Source of the DNA: Blautia hominis
GTDB taxonomy: Bacteria > Bacillota > Clostridia > Lachnospirales > Lachnospiraceae
NCBI GenBank assembly: GCA_002270465.1
Contig: NQOF01000001.1
Location: 64,501 to 128,500, forward strand
DNA: 64,000 bases
Direction of reading: 5' to 3'
Shown here: positions 25,466-33,291 of the stretch, piece by piece
Numbering within the stretch: position 1 is the stretch's first letter
Layout of the letters: each line of letters begins with the position of its first letter
Made by a program: the position numbers and the translations under genes
The notes under the pieces: model-generated
What the model was told of the DNA's origin: nothing
The model's input: the letters and a program-made list of their open reading frames with translations, nothing else
Databases searched by the model: none

Positions 25466-27040
25466 TCATTTCAATTTCTCCTGCTCCGAACACAGGACCT
25501 CCATCCTGTCATGTACTGCCGGTGCATCCTGCTCATCTGTCATGGTAATAATGGTATCGCTGGCCATTAGTATGGTACGCCCCTTTGGGATCAATTCCAC
25601 ACCGTTTCTCTGCACTGCCACCAGAAGGCAGTTTTTCGGCCATTCAATCTGCTGCACCATTTTATTTTGCAGTTCACAGTTATGGCGTACCACAAACTCC
25701 TGCAAAATCTTCTCCCCTGTTTTCTCCGGAACCGGTTCGCCCCGCTTTCTCAGCAGATTTTCCAGCAGGCTCTCATAAATGGGCTGTGATTTCACAGCCG
25801 TTGCCACCAGAAAGGCCACAATAGACACCAAGGACAGGGACAGCATCTGGCTGACACTGCCTGTCATCTCAAAGATCAGGATAATACCTGTAATCGGCGC
25901 CCGCACGATAGCTGTAAAATACCCGGCCATTGCAAGCATGATCAGATTGTTCAGATAATCCGGATCAAGGCCCAGGTACTGCACCGCAAATGTTCCGTAT
26001 GCCCCGCCGATCAAAGCCCCCAGAACCAGCAGCGGAAAGAAAATGCCACCCGGTGCCCCGGAGCCAAAGGAGACGGCGGAAAATATAAGTTTCATCACAA
26101 ACAGCAGAAGGATGGTTTTCAGCATCACATTGCCCTCTGTGATAATATCAATAATATTATGTCCGCTGCCCAGGATTTCCGGCATGATAAAGCCCAATGC
26201 CCCAGCCAGCAGAAACGGAATGAGAAGCCTGGTCGTCTCAGCTCTCTTCCCCTTTATTTTTCCAAACAATGACTGGGAAAAAAGCGTCATCTTGTTATAA
26301 AAAGCTCCCATCAGTCCCAAGATGATCCCCAGCACAATAATATGTCCGTAATACTTAGCCGGAATAGAGCCTGTTATCTCAAACTGAAACACAGAACGGA
26401 ATCCCAGAAATCTGGAAGATATGTAATCTGCCGTGATGGATGCTGTCATGACTGACACCAGCACAGACACGGAAAAATTCTTGTGGATCTCCTCCAGAGA
26501 AAACATGACACCAGCCAGCGGTGCATGGAATGCAGCGGAAAGACCGGCACTGGCACCGCAGGTCAGCAGGAACTTTTCCTCTGTCTTGCTCCTGTCCAAT
26601 ATTTTCGATACTGCCTTCCCCGCCATGGCTCCAATCTGTATGGACGGGCCTTCTCTTCCCAGGGACAGCCCTGCGAACAATGACAAAAAGCCGCCCAAAA
26701 ATTTTGCAGGCAGCACTCTCCACCAAATCTGATTTAATTTTCCTGCCATCTCTCCCTCCACCTGCGGAATACCGCTCCCGGAGATAAATGACTCATATTT
26801 TACCAGACGCCCCACAACACAGGCCAAAATAAATAATACCAAAAACCAGCCCCCTGCAACCAGGGGATATTTTCTTCCGTAATCAAGGACCATGTTCATG
26901 CCCCTGCCCGCGTACTCCAGCAGTACCCGGTACAAAAGGACCACAAGTCCGGCCACAATTCCCACCAGAAACCCTTCTGCTGTCAAAATAGACTTAAAAT
27001 GCTCTGCTCTCTTAATCACATAGGAAGTGTCCCGCTTCAC
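25466..27040 (-). CDS. ClC-family chloride/proton antiporter with C-terminal RCK (TrkA-C) domain
   Basis: A ~525-residue membrane protein. The selectivity motifs are clear: GSGIP (88-92), GREGP (128-132, gating Glu130) and GSGAPGGIFFP. A glutamate pair in SLEEIHKNF (183-184) corresponds to the proton glutamate of exchangers, so antiport is more likely than a channel. The C-terminal ~75 residues form a TrkA-C-like regulatory domain. Start is GTG at 27040 after GGAGG. It overlaps or touches the downstream GlgX-like gene, whose ribosome site spans this stop codon. Confidence 0.93.
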   Translation of the reverse strand: MKRDTSYVIKRAEHFKSILTAEGFLVGIVAGLVVLLYRVLLEYAGRGMNMVLDYGRKYPLVAGGWFLVLFILACVVGRLVKYESFISGSGIPQVEGEMAGKLNQIWWRVLPAKFLGGFLSLFAGLSLGREGPSIQIGAMAGKAVSKILDRSKTEEKFLLTCGASAGLSAAFHAPLAGVMFSLEEIHKNFSVSVLVSVMTASITADYISSRFLGFRSVFQFEITGSIPAKYYGHIIVLGIILGLMGAFYNKMTLFSQSLFGKIKGKRAETTRLLIPFLLAGALGFIMPEILGSGHNIIDIITEGNVMLKTILLLFVMKLIFSAVSFGSGAPGGIFFPLLVLGALIGGAYGTFAVQYLGLDPDYLNNLIMLAMAGYFTAIVRAPITGIILIFEMTGSVSQMLSLSLVSIVAFLVATAVKSQPIYESLLENLLRKRGEPVPEKTGEKILQEFVVRHNCELQNKMVQQIEWPKNCLLVAVQRNGVELIPKGRTILMASDTIITMTDEQDAPAVHDRMEVLCSEQEKLK

Positions 27041-27087
27041 AATGATTCCTCCCTCTTTGGTACCTCGTCTTATGCGAAAGACTACCC

Positions 27088-27114
27088 GTAACTGATCCGT
27101 ATTTTCACAGTTAC
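27088..27114. repeat. 27-bp inverted-repeat element, copy 1 (GTAACTG-type)
   Basis: Half-sites GTAACTGA (27088-27095) and ACAGTTAC (27107-27114) are separated by 11 bp. It lies in the ClC leader. The same half-sites and spacing recur at 27247-27273 and 50296-50322. Confidence 0.6.
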
Positions 27115-27124
27115 AGCTATTCTC

Positions 27125-27153
27125 ATTATACGTGTGCCCCCATAAAATTGCAA
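27125..27153 (-). promoter_or_regulatory. Promoter of the ClC gene
   Basis: TTGCAA (27148-27153) and TATAAT (27125-27130) on the minus strand are separated by 17 bp. The transcript would begin near 27118, leaving an ~80-nt leader that contains one GTAACTG/CAGTTAC inverted repeat. Confidence 0.7.
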
Positions 27154-27246
27154 TCGCCAATTCGTAACTGTTGCAATCTTTTCCTTAATCTGATAGTATG
27201 AAAGCAGTCCAAATGCGGTGCAGAGCCGTATTTGGAAAACTGAGAG

Positions 27247-27273
27247 GTAACTGTAAAACCACGTGACAGTTAC
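27247..27273. repeat. 27-bp inverted-repeat element, copy 2 (GTAACTGT-type)
   Basis: GTAACTGT (27247-27254) and ACAGTTAC (27266-27273) are perfect complements with an 11-bp spacer, 30 bp upstream of the DUF1292 start codon. Confidence 0.65.
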
Positions 27274-27302
27274 ACTGAGAGAAAAGAAGAGAGGTATCAC
27301 AT

Positions 27303-27698
27303 ATGAGTGAAGAAACATTCACAGCAAATATCGGCGGCTGCGACCCAAGTGACTGCGCTTCCTGCAGTTCTGACTGCCAGAGCGCCGGCAAAGGTTCTAT
27401 CCCAAGAGTTCCGAACCCGACCATCAAGCTGACCCTTGAGGACAATACGGTTCTGGAGTGTGCCGTACTCACCACTTTCCCTGTGGAGGACTTCGGTGAG
27501 TTCATTGCTCTCGTTCCCCTTGACAAAGACGGCAAGAGCACATCCGGGGAGACCTATCTGTTCCGTTATGCAGAGGATGGGGACGGCAACCCTGTTGTAA
27601 CTAATATTGAACGGGAAGATGAGTACATGGCTGCTGCTGAGAGCTTCCATGAATTTATCGCCAATCTTCCGAGTGAAGAGGATACAGAAGAAGAGTAA
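27303..27698 (+). CDS. DUF1292 protein with N-terminal cysteine cluster
   Basis: A 131-residue protein. Residues ~40-120 match DUF1292 (IKLTLEDNTVLECAVLTTF, EFIALVPLDKDG, EDEYMAAAESFHEF), a small beta-rich domain common in Firmicutes with no assigned role. The N-terminal extension has Cys13, Cys18, Cys21 and Cys25 (C-x4-C-x2-C-x3-C), which could bind metal or an iron-sulfur cluster. The C-terminus is acidic. It is 82 bp upstream of the amidohydrolase gene and probably co-transcribed with it. Confidence 0.85.
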   Translation: MSEETFTANIGGCDPSDCASCSSDCQSAGKGSIPRVPNPTIKLTLEDNTVLECAVLTTFPVEDFGEFIALVPLDKDGKSTSGETYLFRYAEDGDGNPVVTNIEREDEYMAAAESFHEFIANLPSEEDTEEE

Positions 27699-27780
27699 CG
27701 GCAGTGGCGGGGGAAGTGAAACCGGTATCCCCCATCTGTAAAATTACCGGGTTTGGATTGAACGAAGCGGAGGAATTGCC

Positions 27781-28674
27781 ATGCATGATTTTAAGATCTG
27801 GGACAGCCATGTGCACCTGTTTCCCCCTGAGATTTATCAGAACTGGGAGAAATACGCTGCCAGGGATAACTGGTTTGCCCTTCTCACAAAAAAGCCGGAA
27901 AACGGCAAAGGAACAGAAGAGGCCTGGGCCAATGCCGAGGAAGCCTTGGAATGCGCGGACAAAGCCGGTATTTACGGCTTTGTTATGCAGGGCTGGTATT
28001 GGAATGATGAGGGCCTCATGACCATGCACAATGATTACATGGCTGATATGATGAAACGTCATCCCCACAGGCTGAAAGGTTTTCTTTCCATCAACCCAAA
28101 GTTCCGTGAAAAGGCTATCGCTGAGATTGAACGTTGTGTAAAACTGGGTTTTACCGGCATCGGTGAACTGGGACCGGGTGGAAATGGATATGATTTTGAG
28201 GATCCTGATCTTATAGATGTGCTGGAGTGCGCGCAGCACTATGGCCTTACTGTATGTATTCACTGCGGGGAACCGGTGGGACATGCCTATCCCGGCAGGG
28301 ACTTTACCAGCCTAGCTCCTATCCCCGCACTGGTGAAGAAATATCCTGATCTAAAGCTCATTTTGGCCCATATGGGCGGCGGACTTCCTTTCTATGAAAT
28401 GAATCCCAAATACAGCGGGAAATTCAAAAATGTCTGCTACGACACAGCCGCGAATCCTCTGCTGTATAATATCCGCAGTTTTCGGGCTGTCATCTCCATG
28501 ATCGGAAGTAAACGTCTGCTTTTCGGAAGTGATTTTCCGCTGCTGCTCTATCCTTCCAAATGCAGGGAAATGGATATTTCCATGTTTGTGGAAGATATCA
28601 AAGAACATGCCGGGCTTACACAGGAAGAGTGGAATGATGTGATGGGTGACAATCTGATACGTTTTTTATCATAG
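27781..28674 (+). CDS. Amidohydrolase-family (TIM-barrel metal-dependent) hydrolase
   Basis: A 297-residue enzyme of the amidohydrolase-2 superfamily. Metal ligands are visible as His10/His12 in WDSHVHLF, a His in CIHCGEP (~161), His in LAHMGGG (~197) and Asp in FGSDFPL (~245), all in the expected order. Substrates in this family range from decarboxylated aromatics to lactones, and nothing nearby identifies this one. ATG follows GGAGG. A strong terminator follows. Confidence 0.88.
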   Translation: MHDFKIWDSHVHLFPPEIYQNWEKYAARDNWFALLTKKPENGKGTEEAWANAEEALECADKAGIYGFVMQGWYWNDEGLMTMHNDYMADMMKRHPHRLKGFLSINPKFREKAIAEIERCVKLGFTGIGELGPGGNGYDFEDPDLIDVLECAQHYGLTVCIHCGEPVGHAYPGRDFTSLAPIPALVKKYPDLKLILAHMGGGLPFYEMNPKYSGKFKNVCYDTAANPLLYNIRSFRAVISMIGSKRLLFGSDFPLLLYPSKCREMDISMFVEDIKEHAGLTQEEWNDVMGDNLIRFLS

Positions 28675-28694
28675 GCGGACCTAGAAGTATTACA

Positions 28695-28738
28695 GCCAGC
28701 CGGAGGATAGCTGAAGAATCCTCCGGCTGGCTTTTTTT
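28695..28738 (+). terminator. Terminator of the DUF1292-amidohydrolase unit
   Basis: CCAGCCGGAGGAT pairs perfectly with ATCCTCCGGCTGG, followed by CTTTTTTT. Its T-run overlaps the position where the Rpn-family gene would end without its frameshift. Confidence 0.9.
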
Positions 28739-29622
28739 ATGCCTGTTTCTGTGTCATGCTTTGCAGCTCTTTAAGCCGCTCCAGCGGAATGCCTGATCTC
28801 TCTGATACCACCTCGGGGGGGCAGAATATCAAGAAAACTCACGGCCGCCTTTTCCATTCCTTTCCGTTTTCCCCGCCTTTCTCCTCTTATTTCTCCTTCC
28901 CGTTCTGCATCCTCGGTCAGCATACTATATAGCCACGTCATACTAAGCACCTCCTTGATCTCTTCTAACTCCTCTTTTTCCAGGAATTTTTCTGCCAGTG
29001 TGTACAAAACAGATTCTGTCTTCTTTACTTCCCTTGTAACCTTCTGGCCTGCGGTAAGCCGGAAAGCCCGTTCAATCCTGTCTTTCTGAGGGATCTCCCC
29101 TCCCATCAGAGGTAGCAGGGAGAGCTTCGCCAAATCTTTTCGCGACAGCTTTCTGCCCTGTCTCTGTTTTCCCTCCAGCTTTCTTAAAAGTCCGTCCCCA
29201 TCTTTTTCAGACAATATCACAGGGACCACCTTATAAGTATTTTTACCACACTTCATACTTGTGACAGGATGTTTTACCTGACCGCTGTATATAACATAGG
29301 TCACAACATCAATCCCAAACTGATAGCTGATAATACTCTCATAAAGCCGGAACCGCCTCATATCCTCGATTCCTCCGTCTCTGCTCTGAAACTCCAGATG
29401 GCCGCAGGAACCATCCTCCAGGATCAGGTTAAGATCCTCATAAAATTTTTTCAGTTCCAGATGGACACTCTCTGTGGGCGCTATCCTTATTACCTTCTGT
29501 TTTACGCCCACCATAGGAAACAGTTCCTTGGCAAAAAAAGACACGGCAGTCTTCATGGCCTTGTCTTCATGCTCCGAATGGACAGGAAACTTTTGCTGTA
29601 CACCGGACCTGGATTTTTTCAC
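28737..29622 (-). pseudogene. Rpn/PD-(D/E)XK nuclease-transposase family protein with C-terminal frameshift
   Basis: The visible frame starts at GTG 29622, just after GGAGG, and runs to 28771. It shows the Rpn/YhgA-like pattern: FFAKELFPMVGVK, the PD-(D/E)XK-like core EDGSCGHLEFQS, YESIISYQFGIDVVTYVIY, a Lys/Arg-rich tail with repeated EGEIRGERRGK, then FLDILPP. Right after LPP a run of seven C (28815-28821 on the plus strand as G) shifts the frame, giving a short odd tail. With one C fewer, the frame continues as EVVSERSGIPLERLKELQ and stops at 28737, which looks like a normal family ending. Either a sequencing error, a true mutation, or slippage explains this. Such proteins are often horizontally spread and promote recombination. 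Confidence 0.75.
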
Positions 29623-30134
29623 GGTACCTCCTTACAGGTACTCTGAAAAAGCATCCGCTTACACCAATATCACAATCTCTGTATCTGTAAACATATACAA
29701 ATACATTGCAGGTCCTCTAATGATACTATAGCAAATTAATACTTTGCAGACAACGGTTTTACCATAATTTTTTTTATTTTTTTGGAAATTTTGTCCTGAA
29801 CAGGACGTAATAGATTTTTATATGAAAATTGAAGAAAAGTATAACAAAGCGGATAATTTATCAGAGAATACCGCTGTCCGAAAAAGCCGGCCTTGCAAAA
29901 GCAGATGCCCGCTGCAAATATGCATGCTGCATCTGCTGTATTTAGAGTATACAAAAAAAACCGAAAAAAAGCAAGCCTTATTTTCCAACAGTACCGACAC
30001 AAAACCATCCGCGCATTCCGATGGGCTGCGTTCCTGTGCCGGCACTTTCCAAAATCCTCCAGGCCAAACCATCCTGTGATCTGCCCGGAGTCAAAGCGTG
30101 TCTGAAAATACATTCCCGTACTCTGCACGCCTCA
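29623..30134. other. Region between fabV and the Rpn-family gene
   Basis: No supported gene. Short frames exist on both strands but none has a ribosome site or family resemblance. The part near 29640-29740 probably carries the promoter of the Rpn-family gene. A weak inverted repeat GCAGATGC/GCATCTGC (about 29900-29938) and A/T-runs around 29948-29985 could form the fabV terminator on the minus strand. The coding-like composition near 29980-30130 suggests decayed sequence. Confidence 0.35.
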
Positions 30135-31310
30135 CTACAGACTTGGAATCTCCACCTGTATGTCCACATCCTTGCTGTAATCCACATTGTCAAAATGGAA
30201 ACCGAACATATGATAGAAATCTTCCCAGTATCCTTCAATATCAGAAAGTGTCTCCACATTCTCTGTATCCACCTCTTTCCAGCAGTCCATCACCGCCCCC
30301 TGTACCTGAGGTGCCAGTTCCCAGTCATCCATGCGGATGCGGCCCTGTTCATCCGTGGGAATCTCTCCGGCAAACAGCTTGTCATGAAACAGCCGGGAAA
30401 TCTGCTCAATACATCCCTCATGTGTTCCCTGCTCTTTCATTACTTTATACAGAATGGCAAAGTAAAGGGGCACAATGGGAATCGCTGCACTGGCCTGTGT
30501 TACAAGGGCTTTGTTCACGGAGATATACGCCCGGATTCCCGGATGCTTTTCCCGAATCCTGCCTGCAGTCTCTGTGAGATGCTTTTTTGCCTGTCCGATG
30601 GTTCCCTCAGTATAAATAGGATAGGTAAGCTCCGGCCCAATATAGGAATAGGCCACAGTCACCGCATTCTCAGCCAGCACCCCTGCATTTGTCAGAGCGT
30701 CCATCCAGTCCATCCAGTCCTCGCCGCCCATAACTTTGATCGTACCTTCCAGCTCCTCATCATTGGCTGACTCTACCGTCTTGGTTACAATGGTATTGTT
30801 TCTTAGATCCAGGCTCTTCTCCGTGAAAGCTCCTGTTGTGGTCTTCAGTGTGGAGGACCATGTTTTATTGTCCGCAGTTGTCCTTCTTGGGGCTGCCAAA
30901 CTGTAGATCACCATGTCAACCTGGCCCAGGTCCTCTTTTATCATCTCAATTGCCTGCTGCTTTACTTCTGCTGAAAAGGCATCTCCATTGATGGATTTTG
31001 CGTAGAGACCTTCCTCCTTCGCCAACGCTTCAAAAGCAGCCGTGTTGTACCAGCCGGGTGTGGCTGTTCTCTTGCCATTGGACGGTTTTTCAAACATGAT
31101 GCCAATGGTAGCTGCCTGACATGCAAAAGCTGCCGTAATCCTGCTTGCCAGCCCGTATCCTGTGGAAGCACCGATTACCAACACCTTTTTCGGTCCGCAT
31201 ACCTGGCCTTTTTCCTTCACATATGCGATCTGTCTTTTTACATTTTCCTTACACCCTTCCGGATGTGCTGTTGTACAGATAAATTCCCTTACCTTAGGTT
31301 CAACGATCAT
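30135..31310 (-). CDS. fabV: Trans-2-enoyl-ACP/CoA reductase, FabV family
   Basis: A 391-residue NAD(P)H-dependent reductase performing the last step of the fatty-acid elongation cycle (or crotonyl/enoyl-CoA reduction). The FabV pattern is complete: an N-terminal MIVEPKVREFICTTAHPEGC, the dinucleotide motif VLVIGASTGYGLASR, SLAAPRRT and the catalytic Tyr233-x8-Lys242. The ATG at 31310 follows GGAGG; a longer frame reaching into the structured leader is not a real extension. The gene has a ~265-nt leader with a strong inverted repeat and a promoter with a FabT-like site. A TetR-family gene is divergent to it. Confidence 0.95.
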   Translation of the reverse strand: MIVEPKVREFICTTAHPEGCKENVKRQIAYVKEKGQVCGPKKVLVIGASTGYGLASRITAAFACQAATIGIMFEKPSNGKRTATPGWYNTAAFEALAKEEGLYAKSINGDAFSAEVKQQAIEMIKEDLGQVDMVIYSLAAPRRTTADNKTWSSTLKTTTGAFTEKSLDLRNNTIVTKTVESANDEELEGTIKVMGGEDWMDWMDALTNAGVLAENAVTVAYSYIGPELTYPIYTEGTIGQAKKHLTETAGRIREKHPGIRAYISVNKALVTQASAAIPIVPLYFAILYKVMKEQGTHEGCIEQISRLFHDKLFAGEIPTDEQGRIRMDDWELAPQVQGAVMDCWKEVDTENVETLSDIEGYWEDFYHMFGFHFDNVDYSKDVDIQVEIPSL

Positions 31311-31575
31311 TTCTCTATCCTCCGACTTTTTTATTCCCGCGAGCAACGAGCCAAGCAGCCATGCTTGCATGGATATTTGGCGTCTGCCGCGAGGGTCAAA
31401 GACCCCGCAGCTGTGCTGCGTTACAAGATTGATGCCCCGTCAGCTTGCTGCGGGGTCTTTGACTATCTGAAAGCAGAGTTTTCGCTCCGCACAAGGACCG
31501 CCTGCCCTCTGCCTGACAGGACAGCGGCACTGACCCCTTGCCTCTCCACTTACTTTTATCTTCTAATAGTTTGAT
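31311..31575 (-). ncRNA. Candidate structured leader of fabV
   Basis: The predicted 5' leader contains a perfect 17-bp inverted repeat (31395-31411 with 31447-31463; arms begin GTCAAAGACCCC on the plus strand) with a 35-nt loop that has its own complementary pieces, and a second hairpin at 31350-31381 with two stacked stems (GCCAA/TTGGC and CCATG/CATGG). It ends directly before the fabV ribosome site. No known riboswitch class is recognised. It could be a regulatory RNA or a dispersed repeat that inserted here. Confidence 0.45.
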
Positions 31576-31587
31576 TACCAAAGTATA
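31570..31587 (-). promoter_or_regulatory. fabV promoter with FabT-like operator
   Basis: Minus strand: TATACT (31582-31587) is directly followed by TTTGGTAATCAAA (31570-31582), an imperfect form of the fabH palindrome, over the start point. A clear -35 box is missing; TTGCAT lies further than usual upstream. Confidence 0.6.
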
Positions 31588-31684
31588 TTATCATAAATGC
31601 AGGTGAAATGCAACCCGGTAATTTAATTCTGGAATGTGACGCACATTTTGCGGAAAGCAATATTCAAAAAAATACTGGTTCCCA

Positions 31685-31731
31685 TTGACAAAACGACATT
31701 CATGTCGCATAATAAAAAGCAACACATGTGT
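31685..31731 (+). promoter_or_regulatory. tetR-type promoter with palindromic operators
   Basis: TTGACA (31685-31690), 17-bp spacer, CATAAT (31708-31713). The spacer contains the perfect palindrome CGACAT-TC-ATGTCG (31694-31707). A second palindrome, ACACATGTGT (31722-31731), lies just downstream and shares the ATGTCGC/TGTGTCGC half-site theme. Placement predicts autorepression. Confidence 0.65.
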
Positions 31732-31753
31732 CGCAAGTGAGGTAAAATATCCT

Positions 31754-32347
31754 ATGGGAGCAAAAGGTGAAAAAACAAAACAGCTAATCTGCCAATGCGC
31801 ATTTTGTCTGTTTGCAGAAAAAGGGTTCAAAGATGTAACTATGAAGGATATCTGTGAAAGAACAAAACTCAGCCGGGGCGGGCTTTACCGCCACTATGAA
31901 AGCACTTCACAGATCTTCCTGGAAATTGTCAAAGTGCTGATGGCCAGCCAGCAAAACGAATTTGAAGAGAAAATAAAAGCAAAGGTTCCCGCACGTGAGA
32001 TCCTTTATGACGTCCTGGAGCGCTATGAAAATGAAATGACTGACAGTGAGCATTCTCTCAGTATTGCCATCTATGAATTTTTCAGCAGTCCTTCCATGGC
32101 CAAGAGCAATAACTCTATCCGGCAGCAATATGAAACATCAAAAGACATGTGGACTGCTCTCATCCGCTATGGGATACAGACCGGAGAATTCTCTTCGGTG
32201 GACCCGGAAGCGGTATACGACCTGATCGTGTTTTCTTATCAGGGAGTCCGCATGTACAGTAAACTTATGGAGATTGATGATCGTATTCCCAAAGGGATCA
32301 CCCGTCAGATCAAAACGCTCCTGTTAAAAGACCCGGCTGGCTGCTGA
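31754..32347 (+). CDS. TetR-family transcription regulator
   Basis: A ~197-residue regulator with the TetR helix-turn-helix at residues 8-55 (FAEKGFKDVTMKDICERTKLSRGGLYRHYES) and a helical ligand domain. The ATG at 31754 follows GAGG; a longer frame starting at 31685 would begin within the -35 box of the promoter and is rejected. It is divergent from fabV, so it may also act on fabV, but the fabV promoter carries a different, FabT-like site. The next gene, a nucleoside phosphorylase, is only 52 bp downstream. Confidence 0.9.
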   Translation: MGAKGEKTKQLICQCAFCLFAEKGFKDVTMKDICERTKLSRGGLYRHYESTSQIFLEIVKVLMASQQNEFEEKIKAKVPAREILYDVLERYENEMTDSEHSLSIAIYEFFSSPSMAKSNNSIRQQYETSKDMWTALIRYGIQTGEFSSVDPEAVYDLIVFSYQGVRMYSKLMEIDDRIPKGITRQIKTLLLKDPAGC

Positions 32348-32399
32348 CCGGCTGTCAGGTACTGTAACTACAAATATATATAAATAGAAAGGGGAACAC

Positions 32400-33164
32400 A
32401 TGGAAACCGTATTTTATAGAAATGAACTCCCGGGACAGGCCTTTATCAATCCCACGGATACTGTCCACCGGGTGCCGGGATTTCCCAAACTTTGCGTGTC
32501 CACATACTCCGAAAAGATCATCCGACACATGGCTGCCCTTGACGGTGTGGAGATCATTGCACATCTGTATACAGCCAATGGACGTAATCCAATTTATAAA
32601 ATTGTCTATGGCGGCAGGGAAATTGCTTTTTATATGTCTCTGGTAGGTGCTCCTGCCTGCGTATGCGGTTTGGAGGAGGTGGCTGCCATGGGTGCAGAGA
32701 AATTTGTCTTCTTTGGATGCTGCGGTATCCTGGATGAGGAGGCCGCACAGGACCGAATCCTTGTTCCCACCGGGGCTGTCCGTGATGAGGGGACCAGCTA
32801 CCACTATCTCCTCCCGGATAATGAGATCCAGTCTGACAGCCACTCTGCAGAAATATTAAAGGGCTGTCTTGAAAAATGCGGATACCCCTATGTCTGCGGT
32901 AAGATCTGGACAACAGATGCCATATACCGGGAGACACCGCCACAGATAAAAGCCAGGAAAAACCAGGGCTGTATTGCCGTAGATATGGAATATTCCGCTC
33001 TGCTGGCCGCTGCACAATTCCGTAATCTGCCGTTTATCCAGTTTTTCTACGGGGCAGACAGCCTGGACAATCCCACCTGGCAGCCCCGCGATCTGACCGA
33101 CTACGGACTTTCCGGGGCAGATAAATACATGGCCCTTGCTTTTGAGTGCGCTCTGGCTATGTAA
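32400..33164 (+). CDS. Nucleoside phosphorylase (PNP/UDP family)
   Basis: A 254-residue enzyme of the nucleoside phosphorylase-I family, cleaving nucleosides with phosphate to base and ribose-1-phosphate. Motifs: GRNPIYKIVYGG, MSLVGAPACVCGLEEVAAMG, FFGCCGIL, VPTGAVRDEGTSYHYL and the ribose-binding VDMEYSAL. The FRNLPFIQFF segment is usual for the uridine phosphorylase side of the family, but base specificity (uridine versus purine) is not certain. ATG follows AAAGGGG. Confidence 0.88.
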   Translation: METVFYRNELPGQAFINPTDTVHRVPGFPKLCVSTYSEKIIRHMAALDGVEIIAHLYTANGRNPIYKIVYGGREIAFYMSLVGAPACVCGLEEVAAMGAEKFVFFGCCGILDEEAAQDRILVPTGAVRDEGTSYHYLLPDNEIQSDSHSAEILKGCLEKCGYPYVCGKIWTTDAIYRETPPQIKARKNQGCIAVDMEYSALLAAAQFRNLPFIQFFYGADSLDNPTWQPRDLTDYGLSGADKYMALAFECALAM

Positions 33165-33180
33165 ACTTTCCCTTTTATAT

Positions 33181-33209
33181 TTGACATCTGCATTCTGAAA
33201 TATTAGAAT
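33181..33209 (+). promoter_or_regulatory. Promoter of the diguanylate cyclase gene
   Basis: TTGACA (33181-33186), 17-bp spacer, TAGAAT (33204-33209). Transcription would begin near 33216, giving a ~75-nt structured leader. Confidence 0.75.
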
Positions 33210-33223
33210 AAAAGAAAATGCAG

Positions 33224-33278
33224 TGTTCAATCCGGTAAAACCCGGCAGGCTGCGCAGGTTATTGTGCAGTCCTGAACA
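33224..33278 (+). ncRNA. Candidate three-stem leader upstream of the GGDEF gene
   Basis: The leader can fold as a compact three-way junction: P1 TGTT/AACA (33224-33227, 33275-33278), P2 CCGG/CCGG (33232-33235, 33242-33245) and a longer P3 built from CAGGCTGCGCA with TGTGCAGtCCTG (33246-33256, 33263-33274). P1 ends directly before the AAAGGG ribosome site. It does not carry the conserved bases of c-di-GMP-I or -II riboswitches. A regulatory role is inference. Confidence 0.4.
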
Positions 33279-33291
33279 GAAAGGGAATACA

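Noticed and set aside
25466-27118. Fluoride-type ClC with fluoride riboswitch
   Set aside because: The protein has standard GSGIP/GREGP motifs and a TrkA-C domain, and no fluoride riboswitch signature is in the leader.
29736-30259. Short minus-strand frames downstream of fabV
   Set aside because: No ribosome sites, overlap with fabV, no recognisable motifs.
31311-31370. N-terminal extension of FabV
   Set aside because: It runs through the structured leader and lacks a ribosome site; the family starts at MIVEPKVREF, directly after GGAGG.
33223-33291. N-terminal extension of the diguanylate cyclase through the leader
   Set aside because: The ribosome site and structure point to the ATG at 33292.
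33216-33291. c-di-GMP riboswitch before the GGDEF gene
   Set aside because: The conserved bases of class I and II c-di-GMP riboswitches are absent.
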